From Colius striatus (taxonomy: Eukaryota > Chordata > Aves > Coliiformes > Coliidae), in the NCBI RefSeq assembly GCF_028858725.1, contig NC_084768.1, positions 1,285,853-1,349,852 of the forward strand: a stretch of DNA of 64,000 bases, given 5' to 3'. The notes under the pieces were generated by a model. It worked only from the letters and a program-made list of their open reading frames with translations. It had not been told where the DNA came from and made no database searches. Made by a program: the position numbers and the translations under genes. This document shows positions 9,069-19,284 of the stretch, in pieces (positions within the stretch are counted from its first letter, which is position 1; each line of letters opens with the position of its first letter).

Positions 9069-11093
9069 TCACTCTTTTTGTTCACTGAACCTGGCGAGCT
9101 CCTTTCTGCTGAGCTCCAAGTAGTCCTCTGCGTTTTCACTGTTTAGGGGTTCATATTTCGCCTTAACAAGCATCAGGTGTGCAGCCTCCAGTCTTCCCTT
9201 TACTATGTTTATCAGTTTGTTAAATATACAGGGCCCAACGGTTAATATTAAGATAAATACTATTAGAGGTCCTGCTATAGTCGACAGTAGCGTTGTGAGC
9301 CAAGGAGAATGGTTGAACCAGGATTCATACCAGTTTTGTTGCGCTTCCCTTTCCTTTTTACGTTTTTCCAATTGCTTCCTGAGCTCGGCCATGGTATCTA
9401 TCACTACTCCAGTGTGATCTGCATATGTGCAACACTCCTCTCGTAAGGCTACACACAACCCTCCTTGTTGTAAAAACAATAAATCTAAACCCCTCCTATT
9501 CTGGAGCACTACTTCTGATAAGGACCTTACTGATTTGACTAGCCCATCTATCGCCTTTTCGATTCTACTCAAATCTTCATCTACTGAGGCTCTCAAGTTT
9601 ATCATACCTTTTTGTTGGTTTATTAAGGCAGCTGCCCCTGTTCCCACTCCTGCTCCTCCTATTCCCAAGAGGACGGCTACGGTAAGAGCCGTGGCCGTAA
9701 AAGGTTCTCTTTTTATCAGGTGGTATTCAGGAGTAGTCTGATGTTCATATACATATTCCTTCGGATGGTATATAATTCGTGGAAGTATCATAACTTGTAT
9801 ACAATACTCAGATGATTCATTAAAGTTAGATATAGATATACATGGAGTCACTCCCAGTGTGTTACACAGCCATTTAGTGTTTGCTGCAGGGAGGAGCCAT
9901 TGGGCTGGTTTTTCAGGCTTAACAACTGCCATATTCATTTCACACAGATGCATTTTATCTGGTGGAATTTTCCCTATGCACCTTCCTTTCCCTGTTACCT
10001 GGGCTATTGATATCCCTGGGGTTCTGTCTTGACCTTTTTTCCAAAAGCATTCCCGTGGATTAGTTCCATTAACCCTTCTATGTTTTGCTGTGGCCCCTAA
10101 AGCTTCATAATAAGGCGGATTAACAGCAAAACACAGCCAACATTCATTGGTTAAGTTTGGGTTTGTACTGTTGAAAATTCCAAAAGTAGCTTGCATCACT
10201 TTCCACAATATACTATATTCCCGAGTAGATGGAGCCATTGTTGGCCAATTTCCTGAGTGATTTAATTCTCTTGTGGAACTTTCTACCTTCGAATAATTGC
10301 CCCATTCTGCTTTTTCCTTTTTCCCAGTAATTACTGGGTTTGGTCCCACAGGGCTAGGATCGTGAGGGACTGGTTCTTTCTTTATCAGAAAGTGCCCTCC
10401 CCGGTCTTCTCCCGGTTCCCAAAATCTTACTCCCCAGGTTTTTCCAATAATCCACCCACTATGCTCAGGATCTGTTACATTAAGGAATATGTATTCACAG
10501 TTGCCGTCCTTTTCTCGCTCGTTTTGCTTGCAAGCATGCCGGTGACACCGACTCACGGCCCCTGTAGGGGAAATGCATCCTGGAGGTCCCCATCCGACCT
10601 TTAAAAACTTATCAGCATCTGCTGGCGAAATTTGCCAGTTTGAGGCAATTGTTTCACATCCCCAATATCCACAATAATAGTGCCCAGGGTAGTTACAGTA
10701 TGCCTTCCCTGGATTTGATGCTGGGCACATATAGAACCCTACCTTATTCACACAGGGCTGTATCTGAATAATGTCACACAGCTGACACTTAAAAGAGGGG
10801 GCCCCCGAAGTTGTAGTTGTTGCAATGACCCGTTGATCTTCCCATCTGATAAGTGACCATTTGAAGGGTTCATGGCTTGGTACATTGTCTCCTAGCGCTT
10901 TCCTGATCAATAACCATATCATCAACATCCACATTAAAGTTGAGTAAAATCCACTGCCAGTATGTGTATGGTTAATTAGTCTGCTCAACTTTCCCATTCT
11001 TCTAACCCGAATCCTCTCGCCCCTTTGGTCATTGCCTGTAAGCTCCATGGGGTTCCGTCCTTTCACCAAGTATCCCTCTGCCTCGCTCGTCAA
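9069..11093 (-). CDS. Endogenous gammaretrovirus-like Env, open reading frame
   Basis: 674 residues, about the full length for a gammaretroviral envelope precursor. An N-terminal hydrophobic segment (about residues 48-65) could be a signal sequence. The surface subunit has a CWLC motif near residue 317, the thiol motif that pairs with the transmembrane subunit. A basic LIKR site near residue 460 precedes a hydrophobic Ala/Gly-rich fusion-peptide-like stretch. An immunosuppressive-domain-type region (LQNRRGLDLLF) and a CX6CC motif (about residues 546-554) follow, then a membrane anchor near residue 620. There is no internal stop or frameshift, unlike gag and pol of the same provirus. Expression cannot be judged from sequence. 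Confidence 0.9.
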   Translation of the reverse strand: MTSEAEGYLVKGRNPMELTGNDQRGERIRVRRMGKLSRLINHTHTGSGFYSTLMWMLMIWLLIRKALGDNVPSHEPFKWSLIRWEDQRVIATTTTSGAPSFKCQLCDIIQIQPCVNKVGFYMCPASNPGKAYCNYPGHYYCGYWGCETIASNWQISPADADKFLKVGWGPPGCISPTGAVSRCHRHACKQNEREKDGNCEYIFLNVTDPEHSGWIIGKTWGVRFWEPGEDRGGHFLIKKEPVPHDPSPVGPNPVITGKKEKAEWGNYSKVESSTRELNHSGNWPTMAPSTREYSILWKVMQATFGIFNSTNPNLTNECWLCFAVNPPYYEALGATAKHRRVNGTNPRECFWKKGQDRTPGISIAQVTGKGRCIGKIPPDKMHLCEMNMAVVKPEKPAQWLLPAANTKWLCNTLGVTPCISISNFNESSEYCIQVMILPRIIYHPKEYVYEHQTTPEYHLIKREPFTATALTVAVLLGIGGAGVGTGAAALINQQKGMINLRASVDEDLSRIEKAIDGLVKSVRSLSEVVLQNRRGLDLLFLQQGGLCVALREECCTYADHTGVVIDTMAELRKQLEKRKKEREAQQNWYESWFNHSPWLTTLLSTIAGPLIVFILILTVGPCIFNKLINIVKGRLEAAHLMLVKAKYEPLNSENAEDYLELSRKELARFSEQKE

Positions 11094-11621
11094 CTAGTTT
11101 GCTGCTAGTTACGAGGGTTATTATCTTCTCGGCAGCAAGGATCCTTTTAGGGATGGAACTTACATTCCTCTCGCTCTTTGAGAGAGTTCACAGGGAGTTG
11201 CACCTGCAGCTGTTGGTTCGCTCACGGCTTAACCCTCGCGGGGGCCGAGAGGCTGGTTAGAATAGTATTGCCAAATTCAAATAAGAGGCCCCAATCCCGG
11301 CTTTGAGGCCTCGGATTGAGGTTATGCCCAAACTATCCCTCCCAGTACGGTTGGCAAGTATGGGCCCTCCCTTTTTCTGACAGTGGATCTATCACAACTT
11401 CTTACAAGTTTTAACTTGTACCAATTTTATAACAAAAGTTCAGCAAGCTAAATAATTAACAAAAATGCAAAAGTTAGCTGTTAAAAATTCAAGCTCGGTA
11501 AATAGGGACACAAAGTCAATGATAGCTTTCGCTGGATTCTTTCCTGGTTTGCTGGTGACAGTTTTTCCCACTACTTAAGGGGCAGGGATTTATAATCGTA
11601 CCGTCTTTCCTTCCTCCAAGT
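11094..11621 (-). other. Noncoding segment between pol and env of the provirus
   Basis: About 530 bp without a recognisable reading frame separates the pol stop from the env start. In typical gammaretroviruses pol and env overlap or nearly touch. It probably contains the env splice acceptor. Confidence 0.5.
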
Positions 11622-13991
11622 CTATGAGCTTTGTCCGGACGTCCCTGGCGTAACCTTAGTTAATACCAGCTTTAGGTCGTCTGTTGGTGTCTTTACTTTC
11701 CACTGAGGAACCGGACACTCTGGGAAGTTGGAAGGGTCTACTGGCCCCTTTATTCGGCTTGCATGAGTCCACCCTTTCTCGGCTGTTCTTATGGCGGTGT
11801 CTGTGGTGAGCAATGTTAAATAGGGCCCTTCCCACTTCGGTACTAGCGGGTTTTCCTTCCAACTTCTGACTAACACCCAATCTCCGGGCTGCACCTGATG
11901 TAATACAAGATCCAAAGGAGGTCTTTGGGTCCACATTCCTTTTTCCCATAAACTTCTCCTATACTTTGCCAAAATAATTAAATAACGATTCAAAATTTTG
12001 TCATTAATATTGGGGTTTGTTTGTACCTTCTCTAAATTGTAAGGCATTCCATATAACATCTCAAAGGGAGATAACCCCATATCTGCTCGTGGTTGTGTTC
12101 TAATGTTCAATAGGGCCAGTGGTATACATTTGACCCATGATAATTTAGTTTCTAACATCAATTTAGTTAATTGTTTTTTTATTTCTCCGTTCATCCTTTC
12201 TACCCGCCCTGAGCTCTGAGGATGATATGGGGTATGTCTTTCCCACTTTATTCCCAACGCATTAGCTAAATCTTTAGTTATTTTTGAAGTGAAATGCGGC
12301 CCTTGATCCGAATCTATGGTCTCGGGTACCCCATATCTCGGTACTATTTCTTCAAGCAAGATTTTTACTACAGTTTGGGCAGTCTCTCTGGTAGTTGGGA
12401 ATGCTTCCACATAGTGTGTGAGATGATCCACCATCACCAAAAGATATCTTGTTCGCCCCACTTTAGGTAGCTCTGTAAAGTCAATTTGTAGGCTCGAAAA
12501 TGGTCTCTTAGCTAAGGGTCGACCTCCAGGAGGTAATTTCCTCAAGTTATTCCGGTTAACTCGTAAACAGGTAGGACAACTTTTGGTGATGTGTTTGGCA
12601 ATGTCGTGCAACCCAATAGTCATATATTTGGTTGCAAAATGATCTGCTAACCCTTGAGCTCCCCAGTGTGTACTTTGGTGTAATTTATACATAATTCTTT
12701 GGGCTACTGCTTTGGGCAATATTTCCCGCCCATCCTGGGTTATCCATTTTCCATTGTCCTTAGACAATTCCAATTTCTTTAACTTATTCTCTTCTTCGGA
12801 AGTGAAGACTAATTCCGTATCCTCCGTTAATCTATCCTGCCTTTTCGGGGTTTCTCTTAAAAGCATTTCTCTAGTTGCTGCTCGCTTAGCTTCCCGATCT
12901 GCCGCATTATTCCCCCTAGTTTTGAGGTCCGTTCCCGTTTGATGGCCTTTTAGGTGTACTACTGCTATTCTCTTGGGTCCCCTCAGGGCTTGCAATACTT
13001 CAATTATCAATTGCTGGTGAACTAACCCCTTCCCTTGTGAGTTAATTAATCCTCGTTCTTCCCATAATTTTCCAAAGGTGTGTACTACCCCAAACCCATA
13101 TTTAGAATCAGTATATATCGTTCCCTCCTTCCCCTTCAAAAGTTTTAAAGCTCTAAGGATGGCATACAATTCGCAGGCTTGTGCTGACCAGGACTTATCT
13201 AAGGCCCCTGATTCCACTACTTGTAAGTTTGTGCCTCCGATGATAGCATAGCCTGATTGACGTTTCCCTTCTACCACCCGGGAGGATCCATCTGCAAATA
13301 ACCTTTCTCCTTCGTCTAACCCTTCTTCTTCTAGGTCAGGCCTAATCTTAGTTTGTTCTTCAATAGTTATCAAACAATCATGTATCAAAGGTGTCTCTTC
13401 TACATTCCCAAACAAAAAGGTAGCCGGATTCTGAATAGCAGTTGCTTCTAAGGTGAAATTCGGTGCTTCTAATAAAATTCCCTCATATTTCATAAGTCTA
13501 GTGTCTGATATCCATTTATCTGCTTTTTGCTGCATCACGCTCCTGATATTATGGGGAGAGTAAACCTTAAGATTGCTGTTAAAGGTAATTTTCCTAGCCT
13601 CTTCGACTAATAAAGCACATCCAGCTAACATTTGTAAACACGTAGGCCATCCTCTGCTTACAGGGTCCAGAAGTTTCGATAAATATGCTACAGGTTTCCT
13701 CCTATCTGCCCATTCTTGGGTTAGTACTCCAAAAGCAATCCCTCCCTCTATATTAACAAATAAATAAAAAGGTCTTTTTAAATCAGGGAGGCTTAAAACT
13801 GGGGCATGTATCAGACTCTCCGTTAGTTCCCTCAGTTTTTCTGTGTCCTCCTGAGTCCATTTCATCCACCCATCCTGAGTCAGTTTTTGGTATAAAAACC
13901 TGGCCTTACTACTATAATTCTCAATCCATTGTCTACAATATCCCGTATCCATTCCTGAATACAACTGAAAGTTCTTTCTTAGTCTCTCCAA
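11622..13991 (-). pseudogene. Partial retroviral Pol fused to Gag capsid end (RT C-terminal part, RNase H, integrase)
   Basis: The first residues belong to the capsid major-homology region of Gag. Near plus-strand 13935 the reading passes straight into the connection part of reverse transcriptase, so nucleocapsid, protease and the RT fingers/palm (including its catalytic YXDD) are deleted. Downstream RNase H is complete in outline (FADGSS, ACELYA, YTDSKY, NNAADREA). Integrase has the zinc-binding HHCC region (ending CPTC), the three catalytic acidic residues (ID in TELP context, SDQGPH, GRVERMNGE) and a C-terminal WEGPY motif. The reading is open for 789 codons. Without RT activity the copy could not replicate by itself. 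Confidence 0.85.
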
Positions 13992-14078
13992 CCATTCGGT
14001 GGGGGTCTCATCCTTTCTTTGTCTTTCGTTAAAGGCTTTATTAATATTCTGTCCTCGTGGAACAGATTCCCTAATTCC

Positions 14079-14991
14079 TTACACAATTATTGTTCTGAGA
14101 TCTTGCATATGCACTCTATGGGCCGGGTTCTGATGGTCCCAATTAGGGTTTTGTAACGGCCATTTTGTATCTGCTGCTGGCCCTTGCGCGTGCTGCGTAT
14201 CCCAGATGCGCATTCCTTCCCTTCTGATCATATTTTTCTCCTCTGCTGTAAATAGGATGTTTAATATAGATTGTAGTTCTTCCCAAGTGTACATGCTGGG
14301 TCCCAAAAATTGATCTACCCGCTCGGCTACTCCAAGTGGATCTTCCAAAAGGGATCCCATTTCTTTCTTAAAATCCGTAACATTCCCCGAACTTAGAGGC
14401 ACCGATATAAACCCTATGCCGGGCTGGGGTCCCCCCATAGGCATCTCTCTTAAGGGATATAAACCCTTCCTGGTCCGGCTTCGGGTTACCGGTCCTGTAT
14501 ATTCGGGTTCATCCGAATCCGAGTCTGTCTCTGTTGGTGCGCTCGGAGGGGCAGCTGCTGCCTGTGCTTGGGGTGGGGGTACGTAGGGTGGAGGTGGTAC
14601 TAAAGGGTCTTCTGATTTACTTCCCTTTTTCTTGCTCTTATTCCCCTTTGTTATTTCGGAGAGTTTGAAAAGAAACACCTCCGGTCTCTCCACCCACACC
14701 TTAGCATAATCGCTCTCCTCTTGACTACAGGGGGGTTTTTTTGCTATTCACCCAAATACTTAAGGCCTGTCTTACCCAATTTTCTGAAGAACCAAATATT
14801 GGCCAAAACACACTCTTAGAGATTTCCTTCCCTCCCCACACTTCAACGCAATAGTAAATCATTTTGGCCTTATCCTTGTCCTGCGTGCCTGGAAAATGTC
14901 GCCAGTTTTCTAACACAAACCCTAAAGGGCTTTCCCTAGGTATTGGAGGGAGTTTTACCTCGGCAGGGGGCTTACTCTTCCCCTGTCCCAT
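14079..14991 (-). pseudogene. Broken retroviral gag (matrix to capsid)
   Basis: Matrix starts with MGQG at 14991, a myristoylation-type start; an upstream in-frame ATG at 15030 is less likely. The frame is lost near plus-strand 14740-14750 within an A7C6-type homopolymer (minus strand) and resumes in another frame at 14699. The second part has a PPPPY late domain and the capsid N-terminal region. It reaches an in-frame TAA at 14081-14079, after which the same frame continues into the capsid homology region of the Gag-Pol fusion. Two independent lesions show that gag is inactive. Confidence 0.85.
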
Positions 14992-15030
14992 TCTTCCGGA
15001 GTGCCTTCTTTCAGCGCTCCGGGATCCCAC

Positions 15031-15498
15031 AGGGGCTTGCCCTTCCCCTGTCTTATTCTTCCGGAGTGCCTTCTTTCACACAATCAACTTTCGCTTCCCC
15101 TGGTTCGTGGCCCAAGCCCTCGCGGGTCTGTGGGAACCGCACTACTGAGGGTCCGCACTCACTTGGAGAGTCTGGCTGCCAGCTCTCCTCTCATACATAT
15201 CACACAGTCGCACTCCGGGATCCCAACCCCCGCCCAGACGGATCCCGTAATACTCACGCGCCCTGGACCGTCGTCCCGCGTCTTCGTCCGGACTTTGTGC
15301 ACAAAACTTTTAAGGGTGTTCCCCGGGCCCTTAATTCTTCCGGAGTGCCTTAATCGCACTCCGGGATCCCCTTTGCTTTCTCTTTTCTTTCTTTTAGGGG
15401 TTCGTCGGTCGGGGTCGAGGGTGGACTTCAAGCACCGGGGCCACCAAATTGGTGGGGCGCCCCCCCTAGTGACTGAGAATCCTCCCCTACGGCCTCCG
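15031..15498 (-). other. 5' leader (packaging region) of gammaretrovirus-like provirus
   Basis: Lies between the primer site and gag and has no reading frame. A segment with TTCTTCCGGAGTGCCTTC is repeated in tandem at about 14990-15015 and 15050-15076, with a third partial copy near 15335. Confidence 0.5.
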
Positions 15499-15516
15499 AT
15501 CCGAGTCACGGCACCA
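15499..15516 (-). promoter_or_regulatory. Primer-binding site, tRNA-His type
   Basis: Plus-strand ATCCGAGTCACGGCACCA matches the 3' end of vertebrate tRNA-His including CCA. It lies 4 bases inside the 5' LTR boundary, as expected for minus-strand DNA priming. Confidence 0.9.
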
Positions 15517-15520
15517 AGCT

Positions 15521-15957
15521 TGTTATAAATGAGCACAATGGGCCATTTAAGCCAATTAAAACCAATTTATTAATACAGAAAAGAAAAAGCAAAGCACAGC
15601 GCTGGGCGACGGGGGGAGTCACCGCTCCACCAACTGCCGCGCCAAGAGTCATTCCGTTCCTCCTTTTATACTCTCCTTCACGTCACCCCTCCAGCGTCCT
15701 TCCGCGCATGTCCACCCAGTTGCTAGGGGTCGTTTTCTGCCTCCGTCTGATCGTTGATGAAGGCCCCAGTAGTCTTCCTTGGTGTCCTCTGCTTAAGTCT
15801 GAAACTCGGAACAACTTGTAGTTGATTAGTTCAGCAATGTTTATCTTTTGCAGTTTCTCAGTTTCATAAGCTATCACAAGGTTGCCAACTGTCAGTTACT
15901 CATTTACATTATATTCTTCCCTATTTCTAGTGAACAAAAAGTCATGTTCCCATTACA
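15521..15957 (-). repeat. 5' LTR of gammaretrovirus-like provirus
   Basis: 437 bp. On the minus strand TATAAAAG (15670-15663) and AATAAA (15571-15566) are about 90 bp apart, giving a short R region. The flanking ACCTC repeat follows at 15958. Confidence 0.93.
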
Positions 15958-15962
15958 ACCTC

Positions 15963-16445
15963 TTCTCTATTGAGCCAAAGAGCGAGCCAGGATGGCTGCT
16001 ACAGTGAGTAGAAGCTGCTGATTTGTAGCTGGCGCAGCACCTGTGGGGAGAAGGGAGATGGAGCGAAAGCCCTGCCAGAGTGAGCAGCACCACACACTGC
16101 TGCTGTCAGGGCAGGGACTGAGATGCTGGGGCGGCTGTGGGGGCTCTGGCAGCTGGGGCACCCGGGGCCTGTGCCCAGGGCCTCTGTCTCCATCTCCTGC
16201 CCCTCCCCAGCTCTCGGGTCACCAAGGGGCTGCCCCAGCCAGGCCCAGCTCCAGCCTGGAGCTCCCATCACCAGCCCCGGGTGGGCAGCAGGCAGGAGAC
16301 ACCCCCAGAGCTGCCCAAGGGCCTGGCTGGCCCCAGCCCTCACCTCAGCCAGGCCACAGCTGCAGCACAGCCTGTGCCCAGGGCTACAGCACCGACACGG
16401 CTGTGGGCAGCTGAGGGGGCAGCGACAGCTCCCAGAGCGCCCAGC
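15963..16445. other. Palindrome spacer, right side, nothing recognised
   Basis: GC-rich sequence with short repeats of a CCCAGGGC-like word. No coding or mobile signature is recognised. It has no inverted match to 8171-8608. Confidence 0.5.
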
Positions 16446-16689
16446 AATGAACAGGGACGGCTGGCAGCCCCTGCCCAGGCCTACAGCTCCCACATGGCCC
16501 AGGAGCCAACATGGCAGGCTGGTAGCCAGTGCCCCAGGCCTACAGCTCCCACGTGCCCCGGGGCCTCCTTCCTGCTGCCTGACCCTGCAGGGACACCAGC
16601 CCCTGGCCAGGCCCCCCTGACCCTGCAGCCCCATGGCCGCCTCCCCAGGGCTGCACAGGCCCAGCCCCAGGAGGAGCCAAAGGAGGAGG

Positions 16690-17195
16690 AGGAGGAAAAT
16701 ACGGGGAGGAGCAGGGCAGAGGGACAGAGCAGGAAAGGGATGGAGCTTAAGGAGACAGCGAGTGCAGGAGGAGAAAGAGCAACAAGCAGCAGCAGAGAGG
16801 GCAGAGAGAGGATTGGAAGGGCAGAAAGGAGAATGGAGGGGATACACAGACACAGGCAGGGAGTGGGACAGGGGGACAGAGACAGAAAAGGCAGCAGGAC
16901 AGTGGAGTGACAGAGAATTGAGACAGGGATTAGGACAGAAGGGAATAGGGAAGGACAGAGAAAGGGAAAGGAGGAAAAGCAAAGCATCCAGAGAGAGCGA
17001 GGAACAGAGGGATGTGGATCAGCAGAAGGCGCAGGAGGGTGGAACAGCGATGGGCTGAGAGAGTCAGAGGAAGAGCTAAAAGGGGGTGAGGAGCAGGATG
17101 GAGGTCTGGAGAGAAGAGAGAAGCTGCAGCCAGCTGAGCAAGAGAGATGGGCAGGAAAGTGGGGACAGGCTGTGGGGGAGAGAGGGAAATCACCC
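16690..17195. repeat. Purine-rich low-complexity block, right arm
   Basis: Mirror of the C/T-rich block at 7381-7880. This part of the arms has clearly more substitutions and small indels than the gene-bearing part. Confidence 0.7.
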
Positions 17196-17905
17196 AGCCA
17201 GGCTTTGCTTTTGTGTGATGGTTTTGCTTTCAAACAGCAACTGTTTCAGCTCTAAATACCACCTTGCCAGGAAAAGGGAAGCAGGCTTCCCCAGTGGGAC
17301 ACCCTTAACGCCCCGAGCAGCCGGCGCTGACAGAAAGGAACGACGCTGCCGATGCTGCCCTGGGCTCGGGCACTTCAGTCCCGGTGCCGGTGCCAAAGCC
17401 GTTCCCCAGCTGCACACAGCCCCGCTCACTGCTGCTGCCCACGCTCCTGCCTGCGGCTACAGGCAGCCGCCCTGGCTCTTCAGTGCTCCCCAGGAACGGC
17501 AGCACCAGGCAGCTCAGAAACCCCACCCTGCCTGCCAAAGGCTGACAGCAGCTTCATGCTGGGCAATCTTTCCTCTTCTCAGGCCTCAGTGCTGCTCCCT
17601 CCCAGGAGAGACTCGGGGCTTCAGGCTCAGCCCCACAGCAGGAGAGTGCCAGGGCTGCAAAGCTGCACAGCAGAACGGGGAATCAGGCTCTGCCTTTGCT
17701 TTCCAGGCTGTCTCCTCAACACAGCCCTTGAGACAGATGCTGTGCCTCAAGCACATGTCACACCCAGCCACTTGAGCAGTACTGTGCCTGTTTCTTCTCC
17801 AGCAAGTGGAGGACAGGAAGGACAATAGAATATGTCAGAGCAAGCTCACAGAGACATCCTGTGAAGACTGAGAACTAAATGTTCTTTCAAGCTGGGGCAA
17901 GTACT

Positions 17906-17911
17906 TTTAAT
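17906..17911 (-). terminator. ATTAAA poly(A) signal, FOXJ1-like copy B
   Basis: Minus-strand ATTAAA about 1.4 kb after the copy B stop codon, mirroring 6663-6668. Confidence 0.4.
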
Positions 17912-18093
17912 TGTAACACAACAAGGAGCCGTGTTTGCCCTGTGAAACAATGCTGGGGAAAAGCGTTGATGTGACAGAACAAAATACAATGACATAGAAC
18001 ATAAACAGAAAATAAAACGTAACAAGATGCTTCTCTGATGGCAGCAGGTCCCACACTGATGGAGAGCTGCAGGTCAGGCTGTGGGTTTCGGTC

Positions 18094-18267
18094 TTCTCTT
18101 CTCTTCTCTTCTCTTCTCTTCTCTTCTCTTCTCTTCTCTTCTCTTCTCTTCTCTTCTCTTCTCTTCTCTTCTCTTCTCTTCTCTTCTCTTCTCTTCTCTT
18201 CTCTTCTCTTCTCTTCTCCTCTCCTCTCCTCTCCTCTCCTCTCCTCTCCTCTCCTCTCCTCTCCTCT
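18094..18267 (-). repeat. (GAGAA/GAGAG)n microsatellite, right arm
   Basis: Plus-strand CTTCT then CTCCT units, about 174 bp, longer than the 99-bp left-arm copy. Confidence 0.95.
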
Positions 18268-19284
18268 GTGTTGAAGTCAGCATTCAGGTTTCTTCTAAGT
18301 TTGTGTTGGCCTCTTTGTCTGTGTCAACTTCTCCCCTTCCTGACATTCCTGCCAGAGACACCACCCAGATGCCAGATATCCCAGTTCATTTTCAGCCTCT
18401 TGTCTGGCAGTGTGCTCTGATCATGCAGCTGCTTGATCCTGCTGGGATGCACCCACAGGGTGACCACAGCTCTCTGGGTGATCAGTACCATCTAGAAAAG
18501 TCCTTTCCACTTCTGCTTCCGTGGTTCCCATGACCGTGTCCTGAGACACAGCCAGCCTCTGGGCTCCAGCTGTGCTGCACAGCAGTGTCCAGGGACAGCG
18601 CAGCGCTCACAGAACAGGGCACAACAGAGGGCAGAACCTTTCCTAGACAGATCACATGCTGGTTCAGGGGAGCTTTTCCTACAGGTTCCAGATTTGCTCC
18701 TCGTTCTGGCACCTGATAAACCTGACTGGGATAACCTGTCACTCAACAAACCCTTCTGAGCTTCCAGCTGCCCCCATCACTGTGGAAGTTGTCCATCAAA
18801 GCACTACAGCCTGGAGCTCCTGGTCAGCAAAATTCCCCAGCAGGCAGCTTACAGAAAGGCCAGAACTTGGAGCAGTGGCAGCAGCCCCTGTGTCTATTCT
18901 CTGTCTCCACTGATAACAGGAGAGACCAAGGGCAATGGAGAAGCAGCCGAGCTGGTGCTGCCCACGGTGTTCTGCTTCGTCTGAGTTTCAGAGCCTATGA
19001 ATGCCCAGTGCTCAGTTCCCTTCTTTCTCCTGTGTCTTTTAAACATCTGGCAAACATTCCCTGTGGTGCTGGTTTTTCTCCCTCCATCTTTCCCATGACT
19101 AATCTTACAATTGAGCTGTGAAATCCTTGGGGATGTGTCTGTCTCAGGGAAATCTTGTCCCAGCAGCATGGGGGAGCATCCTCTGCACGGTGACAGGCCT
19201 TTGATAAGAGGGATGTCAGAGTGCTCCACTCACTCAGCTGCTGGCAGAGGCATCCTTGTCTTTGTGCAAATGCTCTCTGTTGAT

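Larger units (their letters stand above)
8614..15957 (-). mobile_element. Gammaretrovirus-like provirus (ERV class I), minus strand
   Basis: Two 437-bp LTRs (8614-9050 and 15521-15957) begin TGTTATAAAT and end CATTACA in plus-strand reading. They are flanked by a 5-bp target duplication ACCTC (8609-8613 and 15958-15962). By eye the LTRs differ at about 8 positions, mostly transitions, so the copy is fairly recent but not new. The primer site matches the 3' end of tRNA-His. Order on the minus strand is gag remnant, fused partial pol, then env. Gag has a frameshift and an in-frame stop; most of NC, protease and the RT fingers/palm are deleted; env is open. The insertion sits inside the palindrome spacer. 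Confidence 0.95.
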
